A stretch of DNA of 64,000 nt from Leisingera sp. ANG59. GTDB lineage: Bacteria > Pseudomonadota > Alphaproteobacteria > Rhodobacterales > Rhodobacteraceae. The stretch covers positions 29,146-93,145 of the forward strand of contig NZ_WLCM01000005.1 in assembly GCF_013317235.1 (NCBI RefSeq), written 5' to 3'. The notes under the pieces are model-generated. The model was not told the DNA's origin, made no database searches, and saw nothing but the letters and a program-made list of their open reading frames with translations. The number at the start of each line of letters is the position of its first letter. Position 1 is the first letter of the stretch. Below, piece after piece: positions 1-8,394 of the stretch. The position numbers and the translations under genes were made by a program.

Positions 1-221
1 CCCGCGCCCGCCACATCAGCAACATGCGCGCCGATGGCATCACCGTGCATGAATGCGTGCTGGGCTATAATGATTTCGAGGAAGCGGATGAGATCTTCCT
101 CTCCGGCAACATGAGCAAGGTGACCCCGGTCACTGCATTTGACGAGTGCCGCTATCAGGCCGGCCCCGTGGCCAAACGGGTGCGGGACCTCTACTGGGAC
201 TGGGCTGCCAGCAACCGGTAA
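1..221 (+). CDS. Class IV aminotransferase (branched-chain aminotransferase type), C-terminal end
   Basis: Only the last 72 residues are present. The reading frame enters the window at its left edge, with codons starting at base 3, and stops at TAA 219-221. The segment EIFLSGNMSKVTPV followed by a short helical tail ending DLYWDWAASNR matches the C-terminal part of fold-type IV PLP aminotransferases such as IlvE, which transfer amino groups between branched-chain amino acids and 2-oxoglutarate. The PLP lysine and the N-terminal domain lie outside the window, so the substrate cannot be assigned. A short GC hairpin with a T-rich tail follows about 30 bases after the stop. Confidence 0.75.
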   Translation, partial: RARHISNMRADGITVHECVLGYNDFEEADEIFLSGNMSKVTPVTAFDECRYQAGPVAKRVRDLYWDWAASNR

Positions 222-250
222 CCTGCGCGGCCCCGCTTGCAAGTGCTCGC

Positions 251-268
251 GCCCGTTCCGGGCCTTTC
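251..268 (+). terminator. Weak hairpin after the aminotransferase gene
   Basis: GCCCG (251-255) and CGGGC (259-263) pair across a TTC loop and are followed by CTTTCT. The stem is only five pairs, so this is a modest candidate for an intrinsic terminator. Confidence 0.4.
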
Positions 269-300
269 TGCGAAACGCGGCTGCCCGGTCGAGCATCTAC

Positions 301-327
301 GCGGCGCCCGGCCCAAGGCCGCCAAGG
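301..327. repeat. 27-bp dispersed repeat, copy 1
   Basis: The segment beginning GCGGCGCCCGGCCCAAGG and ending GCCGCCAAGG recurs identically at 8549-8575, also in a gene-free stretch. Both copies lie in GC-rich filler next to other hairpins. I see no gene in the rest of the 265-base gap between the aminotransferase and the stress protein. Confidence 0.7.
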
Positions 328-486
328 AGGGGCCGGGGCGGCCGGACCACCCTGCGGGTGCGGGAGATCCGGCGGAGCAATCAAATCTCTAAGGCCAGAA
401 ATACGCAGCGTTGACGCTGCTTTGGCTCTATTGCCTGACGGCGCCGGTTGCGCCATGATCCGCGGTGCAACAACGAGAGAGCGAAG

Positions 487-942
487 ATGCGCAAATTCCT
501 TGTGGTCCTGGACGACAGCCGCGAATGCCTGAATGCCATGCGCTTTGCCGCGATGCGGGCGGCGCATACCGGCGCAGGCGTCACCATCCTGTCGGTGATC
601 CCGCCGGATGAGTTCAACCACTGGATCGGCGTCGGCGAAGTGATGCGCGAGGAAGCGCGCGAACGCATCCACGCCCACTTCGAGGTCTTTGCGAAATGGA
701 TGCGCGACCGCCAGAACGTGGACCCGGAACTGGTGATCCGCGAGGGCGAGCCGGTGCCGGAAATCCTCGACTATATCGAGGGCGATCCGGAAATCGGTGT
801 TCTGGTGCTGGGCGCCGGCACCGGCCGCAAAGGGCCGGGGCCGCTGGTCACCCAGCTCACTAAAAACTCCGGCACCCTTCCGGTGCCGATCACCATCGTC
901 CCAGGCGATCTCAGCAAGGAAAAGCTAGAAGCAATCACCTGA
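487..942 (+). CDS. Universal stress protein, UspA family
   Basis: This 151-residue protein is a single Usp domain. It opens with the typical first strand MRKFLVVLDDS and has a Rossmann-like alternation. Near its end is a glycine-rich nucleotide-binding-like segment, GAGTGRKGPG at residues 109-118, before the last strand PVPITIVPG. An in-frame ATG lies 39 bases upstream, but the start at 487 fits the family and has a purine-rich stretch (GAGAGCGAAG) just before it. Family members bind ATP or act as dimeric stress proteins; the exact role here is unknown. It is apparently transcribed alone or with the next gene, which begins 9 bases after its stop. Confidence 0.85.
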   Translation: MRKFLVVLDDSRECLNAMRFAAMRAAHTGAGVTILSVIPPDEFNHWIGVGEVMREEARERIHAHFEVFAKWMRDRQNVDPELVIREGEPVPEILDYIEGDPEIGVLVLGAGTGRKGPGPLVTQLTKNSGTLPVPITIVPGDLSKEKLEAIT

Positions 943-951
943 CCGAAGCGG

Positions 952-1552
952 ATGGCAGAGGCGATGATCGGGAGGGTCACATTCTGGTTCGAATTCGCCT
1001 CCACCTATTCCTACTTGAGCGTGATGCGCATCGGCGAACTGGCCGCCGCTCGCGGCGTTGCTGTAACTTGGAAGCCGTTTCTGCTGGGCCCGATCTTTGC
1101 CGCCCAGGGCTGGGACACTTCTCCTTTCAATATCTATCCGGCCAAGGGGCGCTACATGTGGCGCGACATGGAGCGGACCTGCGCGGCCCGCGGCCTGCCC
1201 TTCTGCCGCCCGCAGGTGTTTCCCCAGAACGGGCTGATGGCAGCGCGGCTGGCCTTGGCTGCCGCGGACGAGGACCGCATTGAACCTTTCGCCAAGGCGG
1301 TGTTTCAGGCGCAGTTTGGCGAGGGTGCGGACATCGCAAGCGAAGCCGTCCTGAAGGACTGCCTGCGCCAATGCGGCGCTGATGCAGTGCACGCAAAACC
1401 CCGCAATAAAATCGGCTTTGAGGGCGCAGACCGACGAGGCCATTGCCGCAGGTATTTTCGGCGCGCCCAGCTTTACCAGCGGAACTGAATTGTTCTGGGG
1501 CGATGACCGGCTGGAGCAGGCGCTGGAGCACGCCGCACGCACCGCTATTTAG
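952..1552 (+). pseudogene. 2-hydroxychromene-2-carboxylate isomerase (DsbA-like), frameshifted
   Basis: The first part, opening MAEAMIGRVTFWFEFASTYS, is a clear HCCA isomerase of the DsbA/kappa-GST thioredoxin fold. It uses the family's FWFEFASTYSYL start and continues through FPQNGLMAARLALA. After about base 1370 the original frame gives unrelated residues and stops at 1488. The family's C-terminal part (ALRAQTDEAIAAGIFGAPSF, then GDDRLEQALEHA) continues in the next frame, from about 1382 to TAG 1550-1552. A single-base insertion, or a sequencing error, between about 1360 and 1395 would explain this. A second ATG at 964 is an alternative start. Family members act in aromatic-compound degradation or glutathione-linked reactions; the substrate here is unknown. 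Confidence 0.65.
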
Positions 1553-1621
1553 AATCGTTCCAAATCTTGACTTGGCGGTCCGCAGGGCGCATATCGGGGG
1601 CACGCTTAACGGAGACCCGAC

Positions 1622-2188
1622 ATGTTCATTCAGACTGAATCCACGCCCAACCCGGCGACGCTGAAATTCCTGCCGGGCCAGACTGTTCTGGAAGTCGGCA
1701 CCGCCGACTTCCCCAGCGTAGACGCCGCCGGCAAATCGCCGCTGGCCTCCCGTATCTTTGCGGTTGAGGGCGTGACCGGCGTGTTCTTCGGCAACGACTT
1801 CGTGACCGTCACCAAGGCAGAGGGCATCGAGTGGGACCACATCAAGCCCGCCATCCTGGGCGCGGTGATGGAACACTACCAGTCCGGCCAGCCGGTGATG
1901 GCGGACGGCTCTGCCGACCCCGCTTCGGGCCATGCCGAGCATTCCGGCGAGGACGCCGAGATCGTCAATCAGATCAAGGAGCTGCTGGACAGCCGGGTGC
2001 GCCCTGCAGTAGCCCAGGACGGCGGTGACATCACCTTCCACGGCTTCGACCGCGGCGTGGTCTACCTGCACATGCAGGGCGCCTGCGCCGGCTGCCCGTC
2101 TTCGACCCTGACTCTGAAAATGGGCATCGAGAACCTGCTGCGACACTACATTCCGGAAGTCACCGAGGTGCGCCCGGTTGCCGTCTGA
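1622..2188 (+). CDS. nfuA: NifU-like Fe-S cluster scaffold/carrier protein
   Basis: The 188-residue protein has an N-terminal Nfu domain, starting MFIQTESTPNPATLKFLPGQ, over about residues 1-90. A linker leads to a C-terminal NifU domain over about 110-180 with the cluster-binding pair Cys155-x-x-Cys158 in GACAGCPSS. Two such proteins sharing a 4Fe-4S cluster deliver it to client enzymes; many Fe-S clients would be available here, including SdhB. It precedes tsaB by 21 bases on the same strand, and the stretch GCGAAAGGACTTCTG supplies the next ribosome site, so nfuA-tsaB-rimI is probably one operon. The length and domain order are normal for alphaproteobacteria. Confidence 0.93.
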   Translation: MFIQTESTPNPATLKFLPGQTVLEVGTADFPSVDAAGKSPLASRIFAVEGVTGVFFGNDFVTVTKAEGIEWDHIKPAILGAVMEHYQSGQPVMADGSADPASGHAEHSGEDAEIVNQIKELLDSRVRPAVAQDGGDITFHGFDRGVVYLHMQGACAGCPSSTLTLKMGIENLLRHYIPEVTEVRPVAV

Positions 2189-2209
2189 CCGCTCGCGAAA
2201 GGACTTCTG

Positions 2210-2806
2210 ATGGCTTCCGAACCGCTGGTTCTGGGATTTGACACATCGGCCGCGCATTGCGCGGCCGCTTTGCTGCGCGGCGATGTGGTGCTGGCGTCCC
2301 GGCTGGAGGGAATGACCCGCGGCCAGGCCGAACGGCTGATGCCGCTCCTGGAGGAGGTGCTGGCTGAGGGCGGTGCCGCATGGCAGGATCTTGACGCAAT
2401 CGGGGTCGGTATCGGCCCCGGCAATTTCACTGGCATCCGCATCGCGGTCTCCGCCGCCCGCGGTTTGGCGCTAGGGCTGGAGGTGCCGGTTGTGGGCGCC
2501 GACGGGTTTGAAGCCCGCGCCGCCGAGGGCATCCTGCCTGCGGTGCCGGCGCCGCGCGACCAGGTCTATGCCGCCCTGCCCGGCGAAGCTCCGCGCCTTA
2601 TGCCGCGCCAGGAAGCCGAGGACGCCGCCCGCGGTGCCGGGCTGGCCTTCGCGCCTGAGGCAAGCCCTGCCGGTATTGCCGAAGCCATTGCACGTATCGC
2701 TGCCGGGCGGTTTGAAACCGTGACAGAGCCGCCGGCGCCGCTGTACCTGCGCGCGGCTGATGCCGCGCCCTCCAGCGACGTGCCGCCCGCGCTGATTGAT
2801 GAGTGA
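2210..2806 (+). CDS. tsaB: tRNA threonylcarbamoyladenosine biosynthesis protein TsaB
   Basis: The 198-residue protein belongs to the ASKHA-fold TsaB/YeaZ family. It opens with a strand ending LGFDTSAAHCAAAL and carries the conserved IGPGNFTGIRIAVSAARGLA segment near residues 70-90. TsaB is the dimerisation partner of TsaD in making t6A37 on ANN-decoding tRNAs. It lacks the metal-binding residues of TsaD, as expected. Its last codons overlap the start of rimI by 8 bases, an arrangement often seen in bacteria. The C-terminal half is short and alanine-rich, as in other Rhodobacterales members. Confidence 0.92.
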   Translation: MASEPLVLGFDTSAAHCAAALLRGDVVLASRLEGMTRGQAERLMPLLEEVLAEGGAAWQDLDAIGVGIGPGNFTGIRIAVSAARGLALGLEVPVVGADGFEARAAEGILPAVPAPRDQVYAALPGEAPRLMPRQEAEDAARGAGLAFAPEASPAGIAEAIARIAAGRFETVTEPPAPLYLRAADAAPSSDVPPALIDE

Positions 2807-3224
2807 TCTGCTGACAGCCGCGCAGATGGCCGCCACCCATGCTGCGGCTTTCACCCAGTCGCGGCCTTGGTCAGCGCTGGAGTTTGCCGCGCTGCTGGAC
2901 AGCCCGCTGGTTTTTGCCGCAGGGAACGCCCGCTGTTTCGCGCTGGTGCGGGTAATCGCGGATGAGGCGGAACTGCTGACCATCGCCACCGATCCCGCCC
3001 ATCAGCGTCAGGGGCTGGCCCGCGCCTGCATGGCAGCCTGGGAATCACGGGCCCGCGTGCGCGGCGCTGAAGAGATGTTCCTGGAAGTCGCTGAAGACAA
3101 CGCGCCCGCGCAGGCGCTGTACCGCGCCTGCGGATTCGCGGTATGCGGGCGGCGGGCGGGATATTACCGCCGCCAAGACGCTGATCCGGCAGATGCAATC
3201 CTGATGAGAAAGTCTTTACGCTAG
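2799..3224 (+). CDS. rimI: GNAT acetyltransferase, ribosomal protein S18 alanine N-acetyltransferase type
   Basis: This is a 141-residue GNAT domain. The acetyl-CoA pyrophosphate loop is TDPAHQRQGLARACM (R/Q-x-x-G-x-A type), followed by MFLEVAEDNAPAQALYRACGF, the classic RimI-like motif B with the Asn-x-x-Ala-x-x-x-Tyr pattern. The ATG at 2799 overlaps the tsaB end; a TTG three bases earlier is less likely. RimI acetylates the N-terminal alanine of ribosomal protein S18. Its coupling with tsaB is widespread and supports the call, but some alphaproteobacterial homologues may have other protein substrates. Confidence 0.85.
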   Translation: MSDLLTAAQMAATHAAAFTQSRPWSALEFAALLDSPLVFAAGNARCFALVRVIADEAELLTIATDPAHQRQGLARACMAAWESRARVRGAEEMFLEVAEDNAPAQALYRACGFAVCGRRAGYYRRQDADPADAILMRKSLR

Positions 3225-3326
3225 GCCAGTTGCGCGGATTTCGCACCAAATGGTCAAAAAGCGGTTGACCCCCTCCCTGCCCTGCAGGCTAAATTGCCGC
3301 ACCCTCTAAGGCCTGAACGGGGCCGG

Positions 3327-3347
3327 GCAGCGGAAATCCCCCGCTGC
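3327..3347 (+). other. Hairpin in the leader of the nucleoside-transporter operon
   Basis: GCAGCGG (3327-3333) and CCGCTGC (3341-3347) form a 7-bp perfect stem with an AAATCCC loop, ending 33 bases before the likely ATG. A TTGACC at 3265-3270 could be a -35 element, but I see no convincing -10 at standard spacing. The function is unknown; a role in mRNA stability or translation is only a guess. Confidence 0.35.
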
Positions 3348-3380
3348 ATCCAACAAATAATGACAGTGGGAGTTAACCTG

Positions 3381-4376
3381 ATGACCCTGATGAAACCGCT
3401 GATGGGCGCAGCCGCGTCGCTGGCCCTGACCGCAGGTGCCGCGCTGGCGGAACCGGCGCTGATCTTCGATCTGGGCGGCAAGTTCGACAAGAGCTTCAAC
3501 GAAGCCGCGCACGGTGGCGCCCAGCGCTGGGCCGAAGAGACCGGCGAAACCTACCGCGAGATCGAACTGCAATCCGAAGCACAGCGCGAGCAGGCGCTGC
3601 GCCGGTTTGCCGAGGCCGGCGCCAACCCGATCGTGATGGTCGGCTTTGCCTTTGCCGATGCCCTGGGCCAGGTGGCTGCCGATTACCCGGACACCAAATT
3701 CGCCATCATCGACATGGTGGTCGAAGGCGACAACGTGCGCTCGGTTGTCTTTAACGAACACGAAGGTTCCTATCTGGTCGGCATGATGGCCGCGATGGCG
3801 TCAAAATCGAACACCGTCGGCTTTATCGGCGGCATGGACATCCCGCTGATCCGGAAATTCGCCTGCGGCTATGCCCAGGGTGTTCAGGCGGCAAACCCGG
3901 ATGCAAAGGTCATCGCCAACATGACCGGCACCACCCCGGCGGCCTGGAACGACCCGGTCAAGGGCTCGGAGCTGACCAAGGCGCAGATCAGCCAGGGCGC
4001 GGATGTGGTTTACGCCGCAGCAGGCGGCACCGGTGTTGGCGTGCTGCAGACAGCGGCAGACGAGGGCATCCTTTCGATCGGCGTGGACAGCAACCAGAAC
4101 CACCTGCATCCGGGCAAGGTGCTGACCTCGATGACCAAGAACGTCGGAAACGCCGTGTTCGAGGCCTTCTCTGATGGCGCAGACATGGAAACCGGCTTCT
4201 CGGTCATGGGCCTGTCCAACGGCGGCGTCGGCTATGCCCTGGATGAGCACAACGCGCCGCTGGTCTCTGACGAGATGCAGGCCGCCGTGGACGACGCTGC
4301 AACCAAGATTGCCTCGGGTGAGATCAAGGTGCATGACTACATGTCCGACGACAGCTGCCCTGTGCTGAGCTTCTAA
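3381..4376 (+). CDS. BMP-family substrate-binding protein of a nucleoside-type ABC transporter
   Basis: The 331-residue protein starts with a Sec signal peptide, MTLMKPLMGAAASLALTAGAALA, whose likely cleavage is after ALA. The Bmp/PnrA fold follows with the signature LIFDLGGKFDKSFNEAAHGGA, and later the GFIGGMDIPLIRKFACGY and VYAAAGGTGVGVLQTA segments that line the ligand pocket in this family. The start at 3381 is preceded by GTGGGAG at 8 bases; two upstream in-frame ATGs would spoil the signal peptide. BMP proteins typically bind purine nucleosides in the periplasm. The genes that follow encode an ATPase and two permeases, which makes a complete importer. Confidence 0.92.
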   Translation: MTLMKPLMGAAASLALTAGAALAEPALIFDLGGKFDKSFNEAAHGGAQRWAEETGETYREIELQSEAQREQALRRFAEAGANPIVMVGFAFADALGQVAADYPDTKFAIIDMVVEGDNVRSVVFNEHEGSYLVGMMAAMASKSNTVGFIGGMDIPLIRKFACGYAQGVQAANPDAKVIANMTGTTPAAWNDPVKGSELTKAQISQGADVVYAAAGGTGVGVLQTAADEGILSIGVDSNQNHLHPGKVLTSMTKNVGNAVFEAFSDGADMETGFSVMGLSNGGVGYALDEHNAPLVSDEMQAAVDDAATKIASGEIKVHDYMSDDSCPVLSF

Positions 4377-4393
4377 GCAGAAAGCCCCAGGCC

Positions 4394-4747
4394 ATGACGG
4401 ATTCTCTTCATATTCTGTTTGCGGCCTGGGGCGACCCATCGCCCGAAGCGCGCGCCGAAAAGACGGGCGCGGCCATCGGGCCCGGTTTTTATTACTCCGA
4501 TCCCAACACCCCTACCCCCCTCACCAGGCGCGACGCCTACCTGGACTATATCGCGCAGTTCAGCGCGATGATGCCGGGCGCCGCCGCCAGGGTCGTTGCC
4601 GTCTCGGAACACCACGGCCATGCGCGCGCCACGGTGGATTTCGAGAAGGACGGCCAGCGCATGGTGCGCGGCCAGTATTTTGCCGATCTGCAAGACGGCA
4701 AGGTGGTGCGGTTGATCGGCTTCACAGGCATGGGAGAGCCCGATTGA
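4394..4747 (+). CDS. Small NTF2/SnoaL-like protein inside the transporter operon
   Basis: This 117-residue protein starts MTDSLHILFAAWGDPSP and looks like a short NTF2-like alpha+beta cone (SnoaL-like fold): an N-terminal helix, a central RRDAYLDYIAQFSAMMPGA helix, then paired strands ending VVRLIGFTGMGEPD. Its stop TGA (4745-4747) overlaps the TTG start of the ATPase, so the two are translationally coupled. Proteins of this fold can be enzymes or ligand-binding accessory proteins; nothing visible here decides which. An accessory gene between the binding protein and the ATPase is not part of the usual BMP cassette as I know it. Confidence 0.8.
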   Translation: MTDSLHILFAAWGDPSPEARAEKTGAAIGPGFYYSDPNTPTPLTRRDAYLDYIAQFSAMMPGAAARVVAVSEHHGHARATVDFEKDGQRMVRGQYFADLQDGKVVRLIGFTGMGEPD

Positions 4748-6273
4748 CCGCCCCCGCCATCGAACTCAAAGGCATTTCCAAGGCCTTTGGCCCGGTCCAG
4801 GCTAACAAGGACATTTCCATCAGCGTCGCCCCCGGCACCATTCACGGCATCATCGGTGAAAACGGTGCAGGCAAATCGACGCTGATGTCGATCCTCTACG
4901 GCTTCTACAAGGCCGACAAAGGCGAAGTCTGGATCAAAGGCAAGCGCACCGCGATCCCGGACAGCCAGGCGGCGATTGCCGCGGGCATCGGCATGGTTTT
5001 CCAGCATTTCAAGCTGGTGGAGAATTTCACTGTGCTGGAGAACATCGTGCTTGGGGCCGAGGACAGCGGCATGCTGATGCCCTCGCTGCGCCGCGCCCGC
5101 AAGGAGCTGAAGGCGCTGGAGGAGGAATACGAGCTGTTCGTGGACCCCGACGCCCGCATCGATGAGATCGGCGTTGGCATGCAGCAGCGGGTGGAAATCC
5201 TCAAGGCGCTCTACCGCAAGGCCGAAATCCTGATCCTTGACGAGCCGACCGGCGTTCTGACGCCGTCTGAGGCCGACCAGCTGTTCCGCATCCTCGACCG
5301 GCTGCGCGCCGAAGGGAAGACCATTATCCTGATCACCCACAAGCTGCGGGAGATCATGGAATACACCGACACGGTGTCCGTCATGCGGCGCGGCCAGATG
5401 ACCGCCACCGTCAAGACGGCAGAGACCAGCCCCGAGCATCTGGCCGAGCTGATGGTGGGCCGCAAGGTCCTGCTGCGCGTCGACAAAGTGCCCGCCCAGC
5501 CCGGCGCGCCGATCCTGGAGATCGAGAACCTGCGGGTGGTGGACAGCGCCGGCGTCGAACGCGTCAAGGGAATAGACCTGACGGTGCGCGCAGGCGAGAT
5601 CGTCGGCATCGCCGGTGTGGCCGGCAACGGCCAGTCGGAGTTGCTGGAGGTTCTGGGCGGCATGCGCCCCGGCACCGGCAGCATCAAGCTGCATGGCACC
5701 CCCCTGCCGCTGCACGGCCTGGGCTCCGATGCCGCTGCGCGCCGCGCCGCCCATATCGGCCATGTGCCGGAGGACCGTCAGCGCGAAGGCCTGATCATGG
5801 ACTTCCACGCCTGGGAGAACGTGGCCTTCGGCTACCACCGCGACGCGGCCTATCAGAACGGCGTTCTGATGAACAACGCAGCGCTCCGGGCCGATACCGA
5901 GGCCAAGATGGAGAAATTCGACGTGCGCCCGCCCGATCCCTGGCTGGCGGCCAAGAATTTCTCCGGCGGCAACCAGCAGAAGATCGTGGTGGCGCGCGAG
6001 ATCGAGCGCAACCCCGACCTGCTGCTGGTGGGCCAGCCGACCCGCGGCGTCGACATCGGCGCCATCGAATTCATTCACAAGCAGATCGTCGAGCTGCGCG
6101 ACCAGGGCAAGGCGATCCTGCTGGTCTCGGTCGAGCTGGAAGAGATCCTGTCGCTCGCCGACCGGGTTGCGGTGATGTTTGACGGCATGATCATGGGCGA
6201 ACGGCCCGCCGATCAGACCGATGAGAAGGAACTGGGCCTGTTGATGGCCGGTGTCGCGGGGGAGGCCGCGTAA
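4744..6273 (+). CDS. Nucleoside ABC transporter ATP-binding protein, tandem ABC domains
   Basis: The 509-residue protein holds two ABC ATPase domains, as in sugar- and nucleoside-type importers. Domain 1 has the Walker A motif GENGAGKST (residues 38-46) and Walker B ILILDEPTGVLTP, with a degenerate signature GVGMQQRVEILKALY. Domain 2 has a divergent P-loop, GVAGNGQSE, the signature FSGGNQQKIVVAREI, and LLVGQPTRGVDIGA, so one composite site is probably non-hydrolytic, as is common in this family. Translation seems to start at TTG 4744, overlapping the stop of the small gene before it. The first permease starts directly after the stop, supporting one operon. Confidence 0.93.
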   Translation: MTAPAIELKGISKAFGPVQANKDISISVAPGTIHGIIGENGAGKSTLMSILYGFYKADKGEVWIKGKRTAIPDSQAAIAAGIGMVFQHFKLVENFTVLENIVLGAEDSGMLMPSLRRARKELKALEEEYELFVDPDARIDEIGVGMQQRVEILKALYRKAEILILDEPTGVLTPSEADQLFRILDRLRAEGKTIILITHKLREIMEYTDTVSVMRRGQMTATVKTAETSPEHLAELMVGRKVLLRVDKVPAQPGAPILEIENLRVVDSAGVERVKGIDLTVRAGEIVGIAGVAGNGQSELLEVLGGMRPGTGSIKLHGTPLPLHGLGSDAAARRAAHIGHVPEDRQREGLIMDFHAWENVAFGYHRDAAYQNGVLMNNAALRADTEAKMEKFDVRPPDPWLAAKNFSGGNQQKIVVAREIERNPDLLLVGQPTRGVDIGAIEFIHKQIVELRDQGKAILLVSVELEEILSLADRVAVMFDGMIMGERPADQTDEKELGLLMAGVAGEAA

Positions 6274-7368
6274 ATGGACAAGATGCCGAAATGGGCCGAT
6301 GTGGTCCTGATCCCGCTGATCAGCCTGATCCTGGCCGCACTCCTGTCGGCCTTGGTGATCCTCGGGATCGGCGAAGACCCGGTGGCTGCGGTCAAGCTGA
6401 TGGTCGATGGCGCCCTGGGCTCCACCTATGGCTGGGGCTACACGCTCTATTACGCCACCAATTTCATGTTCACCGGCCTTGCGGTGGCGATTGCCGCCCA
6501 TGCGGGCCTGTTCAACATCGGCGGCGAAGGCCAGGCGATGCTGGGCGGGCTTGGCGTTGCGCTGGTCTGCCTGCTGATCCCCTGGCCGCACTGGACGCTG
6601 GCGCTGGTCTTTGCGGCGCTTGGCGCGGGCCTTTTCGGGGCCGCCTGGGCCGCGATTCCCGCTTATTTGCAAGCCAAGCGCGGCAGCCACATCGTGATCA
6701 CCACCATCATGTTCAACTTCATCGCCGCGGCGGTGTTGAACTATGTGCTGGTGAACCTGCTGCGGCCCGAAGGCTCAATGGACCCGGCCACCGAACGCTT
6801 CCCCGAGGCCGTCCACCTGCCGTCCCTGCATGAGCTTCTGGCTCCGATCGGGATCGAGTTCTCGAAATCGGCCCCCGCCAACGTCAGCCTGCTGGTGGCT
6901 GTCGGTGCCTGCCTGTTTGTCTGGCTGCTGATCTGGCGCACGCCGCTGGGGTATGAAATCCGCTCACTCGGCAAGTCCGAGCCGGGCGCGCGCTATGCCG
7001 GCATCTCCTCGGTCCGGACCATCATGATCGCGATGCTGATCTCCGGCGCACTGGCCGGCATGATGGCTGTGAACAACGTGATGGGCGAGGCAGAGCGGCT
7101 GGTGCTGAACGCCACCGAAGGCGCCGGTTTCATCGGCATCGCGGTGGCGCTGATGGGCCGCAACCACCCGTTCGGCGTGTTCCTGGCGGCGATCCTGTTT
7201 GGTTTCCTCTACCAGGGCGGTGCGGAACTGGCACTCTGGACTTCGATCCCGCGCGAGCTGATCGTGGTGATTCAGGCCCTGGTGATCCTGTTCACCGGCG
7301 CGCTCGACAACATGGTGCGGATGCCGCTTGAACGGATCTTCCTGGCGATGCGGAAGGGGCAGAACTGA
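6274..7368 (+). CDS. Nucleoside ABC transporter permease 1
   Basis: The 364-residue polytopic membrane protein belongs to the BPD_transp_2 (RbsC/BmpC-like) permease family. The family's coupling region is visible as LFNIGGEGQAMLGGLG near residue 90 and as the long helices around GSHIVITTIMFNFIAAAVLNYVL. It begins one base after the ATPase stop and its own stop overlaps the start of the second permease (7368). It forms the translocation channel with that partner and the tandem ATPase, most likely for purine nucleosides or deoxynucleosides. The size and helix pattern are normal. Confidence 0.92.
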   Translation: MDKMPKWADVVLIPLISLILAALLSALVILGIGEDPVAAVKLMVDGALGSTYGWGYTLYYATNFMFTGLAVAIAAHAGLFNIGGEGQAMLGGLGVALVCLLIPWPHWTLALVFAALGAGLFGAAWAAIPAYLQAKRGSHIVITTIMFNFIAAAVLNYVLVNLLRPEGSMDPATERFPEAVHLPSLHELLAPIGIEFSKSAPANVSLLVAVGACLFVWLLIWRTPLGYEIRSLGKSEPGARYAGISSVRTIMIAMLISGALAGMMAVNNVMGEAERLVLNATEGAGFIGIAVALMGRNHPFGVFLAAILFGFLYQGGAELALWTSIPRELIVVIQALVILFTGALDNMVRMPLERIFLAMRKGQN

Positions 7369-8333
7369 TGGATTTCCTGACGATCATCCAGCTTCTGGAC
7401 TCCACCGTCCGCCTGGCAACGCCCTTGCTGCTGGCCTGCCTCGCGGGCCTGTTCTCGGAACGTGCAGGCATCTTCGATATAGGGCTTGAAGGCAAAATGC
7501 TGATCGCTGCCTTCTTCTCTGCCGCTGTCGCCGCCGTCACCGGCAACGTCTGGCTGGGCCTGCTGGCGGGCATTGGCTCCTCACTGGTGCTGGCAGCGCT
7601 GCACGGAGTGGCCTCGATCACCTTCCGCGGCAACCAGCTGATCTCCGGCGTGGCGATCAACTTCCTGGCCGCGGGCATGACGGTGCTGATTGCCCAGGAC
7701 TGGTTCCAGCAGGGCGGCCGGACGCCTTCGCTGATCGGCGGCGGGCGGTTCACCCCGTTTGACCTGCCCTTCGCCGAAAGCCTTTCCGGCGTGCCAGTGC
7801 TTGGCCCAATCTATTCCGAGCTGCTCTCCGGCCATTCGATCCTAGTCTACATCGCCTTTTTGGCGGTGCCGGCCACCTGGTGGGTGCTGTTCCGCACCCG
7901 CTTCGGCCTGCGCCTGCGCGCGGTGGGGGAAAACCCTGCTGCCGTGGACACCGCCGGCGTCTCGGTTGTCGGCCTGCGCTACGGCGCGGTGCTGATCTGC
8001 GGCCTTTTGTGCGGCATTGCGGGCGCCTATCTGGCCACCGCGCTGCAGGCGGGTTTCGTCAAGGACATGACCGCGGGCCGCGGCTTCATCGCGCTGGCCG
8101 CGCTGATCTTTGCCAAGTGGCGGCCCTGGCATGCCATGGGCGCCTGTCTGCTGTTCGGCCTGCTGCAGGCGATCGCGCTGCGGTTCCAGAACATCGAGCT
8201 CGGCGGCATCACCATCCCGGTGCAGGCGATGGACGCCCTGCCCTACGTGCTGACGGTGGTGATCCTGGCCGGTTTCGTCGGCAAGGCAATCCCGCCGCGG
8301 GCCGGCGGTGAGCCCTACGTGAAAGAGCGCTAA
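7368..8333 (+). CDS. Nucleoside ABC transporter permease 2
   Basis: This 321-residue permease is the second half of the channel. It shows the same family's motifs: AGLFSERAGIFDIGLEGKML near residue 30, RGNQLISGVAINFLAAGM, and RAVGENPAAVDTAGVSV around residue 185, where the coupling helix meets the ATPase. It overlaps the first permease by one base (TGATG), so the pair is translationally coupled. A strong intrinsic terminator follows 23 bases after its stop, which marks the operon's end. Confidence 0.92.
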   Translation: MDFLTIIQLLDSTVRLATPLLLACLAGLFSERAGIFDIGLEGKMLIAAFFSAAVAAVTGNVWLGLLAGIGSSLVLAALHGVASITFRGNQLISGVAINFLAAGMTVLIAQDWFQQGGRTPSLIGGGRFTPFDLPFAESLSGVPVLGPIYSELLSGHSILVYIAFLAVPATWWVLFRTRFGLRLRAVGENPAAVDTAGVSVVGLRYGAVLICGLLCGIAGAYLATALQAGFVKDMTAGRGFIALAALIFAKWRPWHAMGACLLFGLLQAIALRFQNIELGGITIPVQAMDALPYVLTVVILAGFVGKAIPPRAGGEPYVKER

Positions 8334-8356
8334 GCGCCGTCTGCAACTGTTGAAAC

Positions 8357-8380
8357 GCCCGGCCCTTTGCCGGGCTTTTC
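8357..8380 (+). terminator. Intrinsic terminator of the ABC transporter operon
   Basis: GCCCGG (8357-8362) pairs with CCGGGC (8370-8375) around a CCCTTTG loop and is followed by a T-rich run (TTTTCTCTTT). It lies immediately downstream of permease 2. Confidence 0.8.
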
Positions 8381-8394
8381 TCTTTCCTGGCCTT

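Noticed and set aside
4546-6690. Long minus-strand open frame opposite the ABC ATPase
   Set aside because: It lacks any recognisable domain, and the ATPase, small protein and permease on the plus strand are convincing.
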